Below are positions 1 to 11,537 of a stretch of DNA of 64,000 nucleotides, in pieces. The stretch lies in NCBI RefSeq assembly GCF_000208745.1, contig NC_030858.1, positions 31,384,171 through 31,448,170 of the forward strand, read 5' to 3'. Below the pieces are notes generated by a model, which had not been told where the DNA came from, did no database searches, and was given only the letters and a program-made list of their open reading frames with translations. Within the stretch, counting starts at the first letter, position 1. Each line of letters starts with the position of its first letter. The DNA is from Theobroma cacao. Taxonomy: Eukaryota > Streptophyta > Magnoliopsida > Malvales > Malvaceae. The position numbers and the translations under genes were made by a program.

Positions 1-997
1 ATTAATTATTAATATTTAAAAAATAAAATAAAATAATTAATCATAAGAATATTTAAATTAAATAAATTATTAATATTTTAAATAAATTAATGATTAAATT
101 GGAAATAAATTATTAATATTTAAATTATCAATTATTAATATTTTAAAAAATATAATAAAAATTAATTATAATAATATTTAAATTAAATAAAATATGAATA
201 TTTTAACATATTAATGATTAAATTATAAATAAAATATTAATGTTTAAATTATTAATTATTAATATTTTAATTAAATTCTAGATTATTAATATTTAAAAAT
301 CTAATAAAAATAAATGGTCATACAAATAATAAAGGGTGTTTTTATTTTTTTTTTTCTATTTCTTTCTTATTTCATAGTTATTGTTACCAACCAAACACTA
401 CAATAAGTCATAATAATTATTCCTGTCCTATTCCCTTTGTCATACCAAACTAAGTAATAATTATTCTATTTTATTCTCACCTCATTCTATTCCCACATAA
501 TAACTATTCTATTTCATTCTTGTCTATTCCGCCAACCAAACGTACCATAAGAGAAAGGAGAGGTCGAGAAAACCACATGCATCCTACCACAGTTCTCATA
601 CTTTAAGCATGTTGCATGCACGAAATCAAATCAAATAATCCACTTTTGTCCGTTTTTTATAAATATAAGCATATATATAATGGTTGATATATAAAAGGAA
701 ATCTTATAATATAAATTTAAGTTTAAATATTTTAATTACTTAAAATAAAAAAGATTTGTTCATTAATCGTCACTTGGTTTTAATTTAGATATGTACTCAA
801 TATAAAATTTAACAAAAAAACGTCAGATGTGAAAAAGTTGAAATCATGAAACCTAGAAATCATATCTAGTATTTGAGTTGCTGAAGGGACTAAGCAAACC
901 TTTATTACAAGCAAAGACATAATTAGAATGAATGCTTTCTTTATGTTATGAAAGGCAAAATTACAATGATTTTCAACGACCAAGGTTATAAAATTCA

Positions 998-1031
<34 letters not shown>

Positions 1032-1207
1032 TATACGAAAAGGGCAGCTGTCATTAGTTGGAATGATAGTGCATGTCATGCCAAATAAATCTCTTACACA
1101 TTAAGCTAATAAATCTTTTTGTCAAGTATCTACGTAAATAAAATTATCTTACCCAGCGTAACTTATGGTAACCCTTCTTTCCAGAATTTAAACAAGAAAC
1201 CTCCAAG
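1..1207. other. AT-rich spacer, no gene seen
   Basis: No coding region can be supported here. Bases 1-330 are extremely AT-rich with reiterated TTAATATTTAAA-like words. Bases 400-550 contain repeated words such as TAATAATTATTC and CCAACCAAAC that resemble the repeat at about 51.8-52.7 kb, so this is probably part of the same MITE-like family. A simple repeat of TA then GA dinucleotides lies at about 999-1033. Confidence 0.6.
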
Positions 1208-1216
1208 TTAAAAGTT

Positions 1217-2332
1217 ACGGCATTTTTAAAAATAACCCTTAAAGATAAGATGTTTTTAAAAATAACCCTTTTTTATAATTTTAACTATTTTTAATCAAGT
1301 TGGATAAAATTGTCCTTAATGAAATTACACGCTATGATGTTACACGCCCTGTACAAAAATATGTTACACGCCATAATTAGCTTGTTACACGTCATATGCA
1401 AAAACATGTGACACACCATGATTAGGTTGTTACACACCATGTACAGAAATATGTGACACGTCATGTACAAAAACATGTGAGACGTTATGTACAAAAACAT
1501 GTGAGACGCCATGTACAAAAACATGTGAGACGCCATGTACAAAAACATATGACACGTCATGATTAGGTTGTTACATGTCATGTTAAAAAAAATATTGTTG
1601 TTACACGCCATTGTTAAAAAAGATTGTTACACACCATGTTGAAAAAAAAATACTATCGTTACACGTCATGTTAAAAAAATATTATTGTTACTTACGAACC
1701 AAAACTTCAAATCGTTTCAACTCTCTTCATTACTTTTTGTTTTTTTGACAATTTGGCACCGATTAAAGTGTTTCTAACATATTTTCATAAATCAAAATAT
1801 AAATTTTCTTATCTAAAACACCTATTTCAACTAAAAATAAAAAAAAATTCCTTTAAAAACCTAAGTTTATAAATTTCAATTTTTTCAGTTTATTGGTGTC
1901 TAGGTCCCAAATTGATTCAATTAAAAGGTATTTCAAACATCTATAATCATTTCTACCGTTTTAGTTTTATCCAAAATACCTAAAAATCAAAATTTTCAAA
2001 TAGCCACCCACCCAAGCATATTAAAACCATTGCTTGGTATCTTGAAAGCGCAAGAAAGAGAAATTTGAAAATGATGGAGAGAGAAATCGGAAGCATAGCA
2101 GACGAATGTCGAAGAAAGAAATCGATAAAATTTGAGAGACTAGAATGGTGAGAGAGAGATATCAGAAACACAAATGAGGAGAAATTGTGATGAATGGTTT
2201 AATTTATTTGAAATAGTTTCAAAGGCATTTTTATCAAGTCATGGCTAAATATGGCTAAAAATAGTTAAATTTATTTTGATGGTTATTTTTAAAATGTCCT
2301 TATCAAGAAAGATTATTCTTCATAATTTCCTC
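1217..2332. mobile_element. Non-autonomous MULE-like element, copy 1 (1.1 kb)
   Basis: A 1,116-bp unit is flanked by a perfect 9-bp direct repeat, TTAAAAGTT, at 1208-1216 and 2333-2341. A 9-bp target-site duplication is the hallmark of the Mutator superfamily. The two ends are degenerate inverted repeats sharing AAAATAACC and TTTAACTATTTTTA blocks. Bases 1318-1690 carry an array of TTACACGCCATG-like words. The whole unit is repeated in reverse orientation at 3044-6300 (split there by an insertion). There is no transposase reading frame, so it is non-autonomous. The superfamily assignment is inferred from TSD length and terminal structure. Confidence 0.8.
1318..1690. repeat. Subterminal array of TTACACGCCATG-type words
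   Basis: More than ten spaced copies of GTTACACGCCAT or GTGAGACGCCATG variants are separated by GTACAAAAACAT and ATTAGGTTG spacers. The array lies just inside the left end of the element at 1217-2332. The reverse-complement array (CATGGCGTGTAAC) lies inside the right end of the second copy at 5840-6195. Subterminal motif arrays in DNA transposons often bind transposase; that role is only inferred here. Confidence 0.75.
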
Positions 2333-2442
2333 TTAAAAGTTTAAAAAGTTTTAACCATGTCTCTTGGAGAGTATTGCATGTTTGTCTTCGATTTTGCTAA
2401 CCTCTCGACTAATTACCTGCTGTTAGAATATATCCGGCATTT

Positions 2443-2965
2443 ATGGGTGGATTTGATGCTACTTCGAGTACTGCGAGGTGGGTTCTGGCAGAGCTTGCTA
2501 GAAAGCCAAGATTGATCAAGAAAGCACAAGATGAAAATCAGAAACTGCGTAGGAAAGAAAAGAAAGGAAAGGAAAGGTCTCTGAATGCGACATGCATCGA
2601 TCAGCTTCAATACCTAAAGATGGTGGTTAAGGAATCCTTGAGACTACATCAATCCTCCATGGGCACTTTTACTTCCAAGAGAATCCATCTCTGAATTCAA
2701 CATAAATGGCTACAACGTTTAGACCAAAACTCACATCCAAGTTGACATTTGGGCAACAGGAAGAGATTCTAAACTGAGAGCTGGGAAAACCTCGAGCAAT
2801 TCTACCCGGAAAGGTTTATGGATAACCCTATCGATTTAAAGGTCTAGAATTTCGAGTTTAATTTTACCCTTCGATTCCCTGGACGTTATAGGGCAATTTT
2901 GACTATAAAGCTTCCATTTGCGAATCTCTTATATCAACTTGGAAGAGGCAGCTGGTTTATCAAAT
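2443..2965 (+). pseudogene. Cytochrome P450 relic (CYP71-clan type), C-terminal part
   Basis: The first segment (2443-2694) reads as the P450 I-helix, with GGFDATSS in place of the usual AGTDTSS, followed by a K-helix ExxR motif in KESLRLH. After a frameshift near 2660 the sequence reads as the next P450 stretch: the LLLPRES region, then INGYNV, then an IWATGRD block, then ERFMDNPIDLK. Stops interrupt it, including one in the NGYNV region and one after PIDLK. The heme-binding FxxGxRxCxG loop has decayed to an unrecognisable form, but ANLLYQLG of the L-helix end survives to about 2950. The N-terminal two thirds are absent. The relic sits between two inverted MULE copies. It cannot encode a working enzyme. 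Confidence 0.85.
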
Positions 2966-3688
2966 TATTCGAAAAAAGCTTTACTACTTGTTCCTATCAA
3001 TTACCACTATTAGTAGGCCTTGTAAGTTGTAAAATAGAATATAGAGAAAATTGTGAGAAATGACCTTTCTTGATAAAGACATTTTAAAAATAATCATCAA
3101 AATAAATTTAACTGTTTTTAACCATATTTAGCTATGACTTGACAAAAATGCCCTTTAAACTATTTCAAATAAATTAAACCATTCATCATAATTTCTCCCC
3201 ATTTATGCTTCGGATTTCTCTCTCTCACTATCCCACTCTCTCAAATTTTATCGATTTCTCTCTTCGGCATTCATCTGCTATACTTTCGATTTCTCTCTCC
3301 CACATTTTCATATTTCTCTTTCTTGCGCTTTCAAGACACCAAGCAATGGTTTTGACGTGCTTGGGTGGGTGGCTATTTGGGTAATTTGATTTTTAGGTAT
3401 TTTGGATAAAACGAAAACGGTAGAAATAATCACAGATGTATGAAATAACTTTTAATTGAATCAATTCGCGACCTAGACACCAATAAACTCAAAATTTTGA
3501 AATTTATAAACCTAGGTTTTCAAAGGATTTTTTTTATTTTTAGTCAAAGTAGGTGTTTTAGATAAAAAAAAATTGTATTTTGATTTATGAAAATGTAGGC
3601 ACCTAAAACAAAAAATTTAAACTATAATAAAACCAAATAAAATATATAAAAAAATAAAAATATATATATAAATAAAAAAAAAAGGGTA

Positions 3689-3811
3689 TGGCTGGGCGTA
3701 CGCCCAGCCATCCCTTCCCTTGCCCACTACGCGTGATGGGGGTTCTGGCCACCAACTCCAGGGGGTGCCAGAACCCCATCACCGGGTTGTCCAAATTTTT
3801 GGACAACCCGG
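3689..3811. repeat. Three consecutive palindromes/hairpins in the LTR
   Basis: First, a perfect 22-bp palindrome centred on GGGCGTACGCCC at 3689-3710. Second, an inverted repeat with arms GATGGGGGTTCTGGC and GCCAGAACCCCATC at about 3734-3779. Third, a 14-bp-arm hairpin, CCGGGTTGTCCAAA and its complement with a 2-base spacer, at 3782-3811. They lie close to the 5' border of the LTR-like insertion. Confidence 0.85.
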
Positions 3812-3835
3812 CTCCTTAAAAACCACCTGCAACCT

Positions 3836-4262
3836 GCAAAAAAAGGGGACCAAAAAAAAAAAATCTTCCAGAAGCTACCTAGCCACAAGCAAGAAAAAGA
3901 AAAACCAAAAAAAAAAAGAGAGCAAAGAAAAAAAGAAGAAGAGAGAGAGAGAAGAGGAGAAGAGTGCGACGCCCCGGCAAAGAGAAAGAAGAGAAAGAGA
4001 AGGAGAAAGAAGAGAAAGAGAAGAAGGGGGGGAGCGGCTAGGAGAGAAAGAAAGAAAGAAAGAGAAAGAAAGAAGAAAGAGAAAAGAAAAAGAAAGAGAA
4101 AAGAAAAGGGGAGCGGCTGGGAGAGAAAGAAAGAGAAAAAGAGAAAGAAAGAAGAAAGAGAAAAGAAAAAGAAAGAGAGAAGAAAGGGGGAGCGGCTGGG
4201 AGAGAAAGAAAGAGAGAAAGAAAAAAAAAAGAAAAGAAAAAAGAAAAAAATGGAGAAAGGTT
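3836..4262 (+). repeat. Purine-rich low-complexity tract (GAAA/GAGA)
   Basis: A run of over 400 bases made almost only of A and G on the + strand, including repeated AAAGAAAGAGAAAAAG units and three copies of a GGGAGCGGCTGGGAGAG-like phrase (about 4030, 4110 and 4190). Long open frames across it on both strands are by-products of composition and are not genes. Confidence 0.9.
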
Positions 4263-5839
4263 CAAACGGCATTGGGCTTTCTTTTTAAGGAAGAGAGATT
4301 TTTTTTTTTTGGGCTTTCAACAGCTCAATTAATTGAAAAGCTTAGTGGGCTGTACACAAATTGTTTAGGTTATTGTTAGAATCCAAATCAGGTAAAAATT
4401 TAATCTTTTTTTATGAATGCATTATGAATTATGTTACTTGGGTTTGGTCCAATTTATTTGATTGAATATGTAATTAGATGGCATAAAATTAAGCTAAATT
4501 ATTTAGTATAGTGTCTTAAGATTTACTTTAGATAATATTTTAAAGTATAGTATTAATAACAAAAAAAAAAAGAGAGAGGTTTAAATAGAAGGAAATATTT
4601 ATAGTATAAATATATTAGATACTTGTAAGTATAATGAAATATAATTGTTATAAAATTACAATGATTATTTTGAGTGACCCGATGATGAAATTTCACTTAA
4701 AAAAGGGCAAAGAGTTGCTTTTTTTTTTGTGGATTTCTTAGGTGCGGAGTTCAAAAGGATTTTCACCGAAGCGTCGGGATGAATCCAACTTCAGCACTCC
4801 AATACTCATTAACTCAAATAATCATTGCTAAAATAATAATATATATTAAGAAAAATAAATCTACATAATATTACATTTAAATCTAGGTTAGTGTAGTTAG
4901 TTAATTAGCAAATAAATATCATTAAATAAAATTAAGTTAACCATTAATTTAATGAATTATTTATTCGACAAGTTATATAATCAAGTTAAATGTTAATCAA
5001 CAATGTTAGTTAAAAGATACGAATCTAAATAAAAAATAGAAAAAAACAAAAAATAAAAAAATAATAAATAATAAATAATCCAAAATTTTTTAAACACATA
5101 ATTGGGTGAATTATAAATCACCTAAATCAATAAACGCGTGCATGTAGATATCATCATTTTATCCTGTCATAGCATGCCATATTTACCTTGCAAATGGCGC
5201 GGGAATCCCGATGATGGGATTTCCTCGAGGAGCTCGTAGAGACGAGTTCTTCCAGGGATATCTCTAGGTGAGGAGAATTTCGAGACTTCACCAAAGCGTT
5301 GGAATGGTTTTCGAATAATTTTCCAATAAAAGATTACCGACTCCATCATTTAAAATAAACAAGTCATGACATCATTTTACGCTCGCATCATGTGCATACG
5401 AAAAGCCAAATAAAAAACTCAGTCTGTCAATTTAATAAAAATTTAATTAATAAAGTAGGGATTAAATTAAGAAAAGGCTATATTAAGATAACTTAAGATT
5501 AAATGGTACCGTTCGTGGAACGGGCGCTACGAAGGTGCTAACCCTTCTCCGTGCGTAACCGCATTCCCGAACCCATCTCTAAAAATGTAGACCAGTTTTC
5601 ATTCTTTCGACGGGCCTAAAATTAATTTAGGACTTCATCGATTAGAATCGAGTTAATAGGTGACCAATCACACCTAGATAAAAAAGATTGGTGGCGACTC
5701 CCTAACCATTTAATTTTCACCGGCGTCTAGCGGCCGGGTTCCCGGACCCGCACGTCATGACAAAAAACATGTTAAAAACACTTTAATCGGTGCTAAATTG
5801 TTAAAAAAATGAAAAAAGTTGAGAGGATTTGAAGTTTTG

Positions 5840-6195
5840 GTTCGTAAGTAACAACAACATTTGAAGCGTTAAAGTGTAACAAAATGTTTTTGAATATGTC
5901 GTGTAATAACAATATTTTTTCAACATGGCGTGTAATAATAATATTTTTTTCAATATGATGTGTAACAATATTTTTTAATCATAGCATGTAACATGTTTTT
6001 GTACATGGCGTGTAACAACCTAACCATGACGTGTAACAATAGTATTTGTTTTCAACATGGCTTGTAACAACCTAACCATGGCTTATCACATGTTTTTGTA
6101 CATTGTGTGTAACAATCTAACCATAACTTATCACATATTTTTATACATGGCATGTAACAACCTAACCATGACATGTAACATCATAGCGTGTAATT
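5840..6195. repeat. Subterminal array of CATGGCGTGTAAC-type words
   Basis: Many copies of CATGGCGTGTAACAACCTAAC and variants lie just inside the right end of MULE copy 2. This is the mirror of the array at 1318-1690. It carries scattered point differences between words, including loss of the CG, as expected from deamination. Confidence 0.75.
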
Positions 6196-6309
6196 TTATT
6201 AAAAGTAATTTTGTCCAACTTCGCTAAAAATAGTTAAAATTATAAAGAATGTTATTTTTGAAACCATCTTGTCTTTAAGGGTTATTTTTTAAAATGCCCC
6301 TAAAATATA

Positions 6310-8700
6310 TAGATCAATGACTAAAAGACATATCCAGTTTTTATATTTTTTAATTTTGTTCAATTTAATCCTTTTATTCAAAATCGAAGCAATTTAATCT
6401 CTTGATTTTGAAAATTACATCAATTTAGTCCCTCTTCTTAACGACATCCAATTTTGCCATTAAAAGATAACGTCATCTCTAACGTATACACATTGTGATG
6501 ATATGGTATTTTGATATGATGACGTAGCAATGCCATGTGGCACTATACGATAACATGGTAATGTTGATGTGACACTGACATGCTTACATGTCAATGTCAC
6601 GTGATAGATTAAAAAATTTTTAAAAAAAATTTTACCATGTCATACGTATTAAATTGAACAAAAATATATAGTATAGAGACTAAATTGAACAAAATTGAGA
6701 TGTTAAGGGACTATATTGAAAAATATAAATCTTTAAGTAGATTATTGATATGCTTATTAATAAGTTAAATATTTAAGTGTAAAAGATTTATTATGTTAAA
6801 AAATATATATAAATATTTTCTTACTTGATTATTTGATTTTAAAATATGTAAATTAATTTATCTTCTTTACAAAAATTAAGTTTGAATTCTCCTTCTATAA
6901 AAATTTTTTTAAAAAATTTCATATTTAAAGTTAAATTAGATGAATAACTTAAATGTATGGTTGATGCATTATACATAATTAACGTAGAGATAACAAAAAA
7001 ACAAATGTATGGTTGTTTAGTTTCCGTGAGTAGTTAGATTGTCAAATATTTTAATATTTTTTTTATAAATTTACGCATTACGGGCTTGTGAATTTATAGA
7101 TATTTTATAAAGTTTTGAATAAATGTTAAGTATAATGGTGTAACAATTATGTAGCTTAAGTTTAAAATTGTCCATTCATGTAATTAGCTAACATATCCAT
7201 TCATGTGTTTTTTTTTGGATAAAATTAACATGGTACTCCAAACTTGATTAATCCTGTATTTTTAGGTTACATACAGATAGTGCTGAGATTTGAGGGTGGC
7301 TAAGCCTTGCAGGGCTGGTCCCCCACCTTTCTTATCACATCAGTTCTTCATCCCACATGCCAAAATACAGACCAAACGTTTTATATAGTAATCTTGCCCA
7401 AATATATATATATATATGAATGTATGTGTGTGATTAGTTATGGTTTTATTTAAACTCACGTGCACAATTCCTCATTTTGATTGATTGAATTTACAATTAT
7501 TATGTTAGGAATTATTTTTTATCTCAAAAGATTACAAACTCTGGACATCAATTTATATCACTTGCAAACTTTCATCCTAGATAATACATTGGTTTTTTTC
7601 TTTTCTAAACAAAAGGAAATTTATCATAATAAGACATTTCAAAAGGCAACACTAAATGCAAGTGAAATATATATTAATGTTGCCTTGCCTTTTCCCCCAA
7701 TTTACCAAATCCTCTTAAAGTCGATGCCAACTTAAAAATTAAGCTAAGTGCTTATTTGGCCTTACTTTTTTTTTAATATATCTATCTCTTAAAAATAAAA
7801 GTCAAGTCAAACAAGATTTTAAAAAATTTTAAAAAAAATTAACTTTTTTTAAAGAATAAAATTAACAAAAAAAAAAGCTCTAGATAGGAGCTTTCTTTTC
7901 TTTTCTTTAAAAACACACTAATTTTTCAGAAAATACCCCTATGTCTCAATCAATCTCCCTCTCTTGTCCCTCTTTTTGCAAATCACCTTTCTCTTCTTTA
8001 TCTCTTTTTACAAAGATTATAAAAAAAAATAAAAGATTCAGCAACAGAATAACAAAATCTAAGATTTTTTTATTTTTATAAAAATTAAAAGAAAGGAAAA
8101 CCCAAAATATAAAGTTGCATTCAGGTACTATTTACAAATTTTCTCTCTTTTTACTAAAAAATTTAATGCTATTATTACTATACAACTTTGAGTTTTTTCG
8201 TTTCTTTATGGAGTTTTTTTATTTTTAATATATAAAATCGTATATAAACTAAAAGTAACTTTATTCTGTTTTGATTTATTAGGTAATTGAAGATAACATG
8301 AGTACCCGTTATGATAAATTTTAATCAAAATTAGAGTTTTTATAATTTATCTTGCTAAACAATTTATCAAATTATTATAGCTTAACCGGCTTTAAATCAA
8401 TTTCCCCAACCTTGAGCATTGACAAATCAAAAGTCTCAACAAAGGTAATGAATTGGAGAAAAAGCCAAGCAGACATGAAAAAGAGCCGTATGCTACATTC
8501 CTTCATAAGAGAGAAAGAGGATGGATAGCTTTGATTTTCCCGAAATTTGCCAGTTGCCGTGTTAATATTTGCTAACTAGGTGTCTTGCCAAACTCCAATA
8601 ATATTTGCTGTATGATATACTATTTAGGTACTCTTCACATCGTTTTCTACGGATCGAAACAGGCAAGTTTTAGTTCAGACAATGTATAAGCCAATCAACC
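6310..8700. other. AT-rich spacer with a probable small repeat
   Basis: No gene is supported. At about 6320-6745, phrases like TTGTTCAATTTAATCC and CAATTTAGTCCCTC recur and appear in inverted form toward the right (ACTAAATTGAACAAAATTGA, GGGACTATATTGAAAAA). This is a low-confidence MITE-like or TRIM-like repeat. The remainder is AT-rich with a short TA run near 7402. Bases 8640-8785 are the likely promoter and leader of the epoxide hydrolase, but no unambiguous TATA box was picked out. Confidence 0.5.
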
Positions 8701-8785
8701 CTTACCAATTACAACTATTAAAAGAGGTAGATATAACAACAAAGAACTTAGAGATAAAAGAAGAAGGGTTCTGAGAGCTGGGAGG

Positions 8786-10065
8786 ATGGAAGGGGTAGAG
8801 CACAGAACACTGAAGGTGAATGGCATAAACATGCACATAGCAGAAAAACGGCAAGGCCCAGTGATTCTTTTCCTCCATGGCTTCCCCGAGCTCTGGTACT
8901 CCTGGCGTCACCAGATCAACGCTTTGTCCTCCCTCGGCTACCGAGCTGTGGCCCTGATCTGCGGGGCTTCGGAGACACGGATGGCCCAGATAGGGTGAGC
9001 AGTTACACGTGCTTCCACGTGGTGGGGGATTTGGTTGAGCTTCTGGATGCGGTGGCTCCTCCCCAAGAGAAGGTGTTCGTGGTAGGACACGACTGGGGTG
9101 CTTCCATGGCTTGGTATCTGTGTTTGTTTAGGCCTGACAAAGTGAAAGCTTTGTTGAACCTCAGCGTGCCCTATATTCAACTTGGTCGCCAAATGAATCC
9201 CATTGATGGCTGGAGAGCTTTCTATGGGAATGATTATTACATTTGTCGATTTCAGGTAAATTACTTGAATTAACGTCTGATCAAGTATTTGCGTGAACTT
9301 GATATATATATTGCTCCTTGATATATATTTACACATATATTAATCTAATAGGAACCTGGAGAAATTGAAGCTGAGTTTGCAGAGATTGGGACAGAAAGAG
9401 TTGTAAAGGAATTCCTAACGTACCGGGTTCCAGGTCCAATTTTGTTACCCAAAGGCAAACTATTCGGACATTCAGCAGATACCCCAATTACGTTGCCCTC
9501 TTGGCTGACACAGGAAGAAGTTAACTACTACGTCACTCAATTTGACAAGAAAGGCTTCACCGGTGGCATCAACTATTACCGAAACTTTAACCGGTATGTT
9601 TCAAAGAAGAGATATATCAATTAATTTATAAATAAAAATTAAATCATAAAAGTATTATTGCATATTGGATTTGAGTGTTGAGAGGAATCATATTCTCTTA
9701 ATTGATATAAAATCATTTTGCCCATATCTCCAAAACCTTAGGCAGTATCTCATGTTTTTTTTATGGTTCCCATTTTTGGATTGGGTGATAATGAACCCTA
9801 TAATTCTCTTTACAGAAACTGGGAACTGTTGGCACCATGGGGTGGTTGTGAAATCAAAGTACCAGCTAAGTTCATTGTGGGTGATCAGGACCTGGTTTAT
9901 CATATGCCGGGCATTAAGGAATACATTCACAACGGTGGGTTCAAGAAAGATGTGCCACATCTGCAGCAAGTAGTTGTAATGGAAGGGGTTGGGCACTTCA
10001 TCAACATGGAAAAAGCAGACGACATAAACAAGCACATTTATGACTTCTTCCGCCAGTTTGACTAA
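8786..10065 (+). pseudogene. Soluble epoxide hydrolase, three exons, one-base frameshift in exon 1
   Basis: Exons are 8786-9255, 9352-9593 and 9816-10065, with GT-AG introns and continuous protein phase. The product is an alpha/beta-hydrolase that opens epoxides, including fatty-acid epoxides, to diols. The oxyanion motif HGFP falls at residues 31-34, the nucleophile Asp103 lies in VGHDWGA, the acid Asp263 in GDQDL and the base His298 in GVGHF. Lid tyrosines are present in VNYYV and NYYRNF. Length allowing for the shift is 320 aa, normal for plant enzymes. The oddity is at 8952-8954: the run of C between the AVA and PDLRGFGD motifs is one base short, which puts exon 1 out of frame and creates a stop at 8996-8998. 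Everything else is intact, so this is either a very recent null allele or a homopolymer sequencing error. Confidence 0.88.
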
Positions 10066-11537
10066 CTCTCTCGGCTGCCATCCATTTTGTGTAATAGAAA
10101 TTTGGCTAGGACGGCATCACCATAGTCATCCACGTGTTCAACCAATAACAAAGTGTTTGCTATTTACCTGGAAAAAAATGCACAAGAAGAGCTCCAGCTA
10201 TGGAAGTTCATTGTTATAATAAATCAGCATTAGAAAATGGCATTGCTGCCTTCAGGTAGAAGGGTCCATTTCTACCTGCAACTAATCAAATGGCAATGGG
10301 TGTAAAATGATTAGCTTAATGTTCAGAAATTCTGGTCATGGATCACACACAGACGCGTTAAAAACACTAATTAATTAATTACGATAGCCGATGAAAACAA
10401 AGATAAGAGTATGGCCCAATATTTGGTAATTAAAAGCTGAAGCCATAACCAGAATAAAATCAGTTAGAATTACTTTTTGGTCGAAGGTTGTGATCTTTCA
10501 CACATATTTACAGAAAGAGACACAAAATATTTGCACAAGACATGACTTTCGAAAGAGAAGAACAGCTTTTGACGTGAATAATTTTTATGAATTAACATAT
10601 CTTCATCAAAATAACTTTTCACTCTCTCCATATAAGTCTTTCGTGTCATCGTTTTCAGGACAGTCAATTCTTCAATTCCATTTACCCAAAAACTCGTCCC
10701 CAATTGCATGCGTATTACATTCCCAAATAATACTTTGATGAAGCCCACGTCCAGATTATTACAACTAATCTGGCAACCTTAGTTTAAACTAAATGATTCC
10801 GACTTTGACCACTTTTCAATTTGATAGTACAAGTCAAACAAGTATAAGCTCTGGCAGGGTTGCATGATTATATATACATATGCAACGTGTTTTGAATGAA
10901 AAAATAGGAAGAATCTCACCGAACTTCTTTTTTTATCTTAAGGTTTTATGAATTTGGGTTGAGCAAATCTTCATTTTATTCGCAAGCTTGCTTTTTATAT
11001 TACTTAATGAATACAATGCTTAGGATTTGAACGAATACATGGTTCCTAACATAGAATCATGATAGTGCAACATCAAGAGGAGCAGGCCTACAAATATTTT
11101 ATGACTACCAACTCTCAGAATGAGTTTGGATGATACCAATGGCACATAAGAAGCAGGGAATAAACTCTTATGGAAAATTTCAAAGGAAAACCGAGTTGAT
11201 TGGCTTATATCAAATTACAAAATCATCACTCACACATCTGTCGCTATGCATAAACCATTCAACAAATATAAGACAGCTCCCGAAATCCCCCAAATGTATG
11301 TCTGAAAATGTTACATTAATACAAAAGGCAGACAAAAAACAATGCCTTGGTGTTGGACAGGATAATGGAAAGTGAAAGGCAAACTAACCATAAAAAAAAA
11401 AAAAAAATTGGTGGAATTGGAAACCCAATACAGAATCAAACAGTGTCATGCCCTACTATTACAAACTTATGATACATGATATATGATAACAACTCAACAT
11501 AATTACAATTAGCAAAACAGAATCCTAAGGAGTTCTA
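10066..11537. other. Spacer between convergent genes, no gene seen
   Basis: This holds the 3' flank of the epoxide hydrolase (+) and the 3' untranslated region and flank of the SCAB1-type gene (-). Short open frames at 10470-10748 show no recognisable motif. An A-run lies at about 11391-11407. No transposon or RNA gene was recognised. Confidence 0.5.

Larger units (their letters stand above)
3594..5769 (+). mobile_element. Solo LTR-like insertion, Ty3/gypsy type
   Basis: About 2.2 kb interrupts the MULE copy between two halves that are contiguous in the other copy. It starts TGTAGGCACC and ends GACAAAAAACA, matching TG...CA long terminal repeat borders. Bases 5505-5715 contain a block (GGTACCGTTCGTGGAACGGG, then TAACCGCATTCCCGAACCC, then GATTGGTGGCGACTCC) that I recognise from LTRs of plant Ty3/gypsy elements. 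No gag-pol frame is present and only one LTR is seen, so it is best read as a solo LTR. No clear 5-bp target duplication was found. Two internal segments near 4,740-4,800 and 5,190-5,350 resemble each other, with a shared TTTCACCGAAGCGT-like core. Confidence 0.65.
3044..6300. mobile_element. MULE-like element, copy 2, inverted and split by an LTR
   Basis: The segments 3044-3593 and 5770-6300 together form the reverse complement of the element at 1217-2332, about 1.08 kb when joined. It begins GAGAAAATTGTGAG and ends TTAAAATGCCCC. It is flanked by its own near-perfect 9-bp repeat: TAGAATATA at 3035-3043 and TAAAATATA at 6301-6309 (8 of 9 match). It therefore inserted independently of copy 1. 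The middle is a later insertion of about 2.2 kb (3594-5769). Confidence 0.75.

Noticed and set aside
1291..1611. 106-aa minus-strand open frame rich in MACN and HMFLYM
   Set aside because: It is a translation of the TTACACGCCATG word array and not a protein.
3720..4379. Long open frames (219 and 181 aa) in 3720-4379 on both strands
   Set aside because: They are a by-product of the purine-rich tract; the translations are low-complexity K/E/R or S/F/L runs.
1217..6300. A single Pack-MULE that captured a P450 fragment between 1.1-kb inverted ends
   Set aside because: Each arm has its own 9-bp target duplication and both ends of each arm look like element termini, so two separate insertions explain the layout better.
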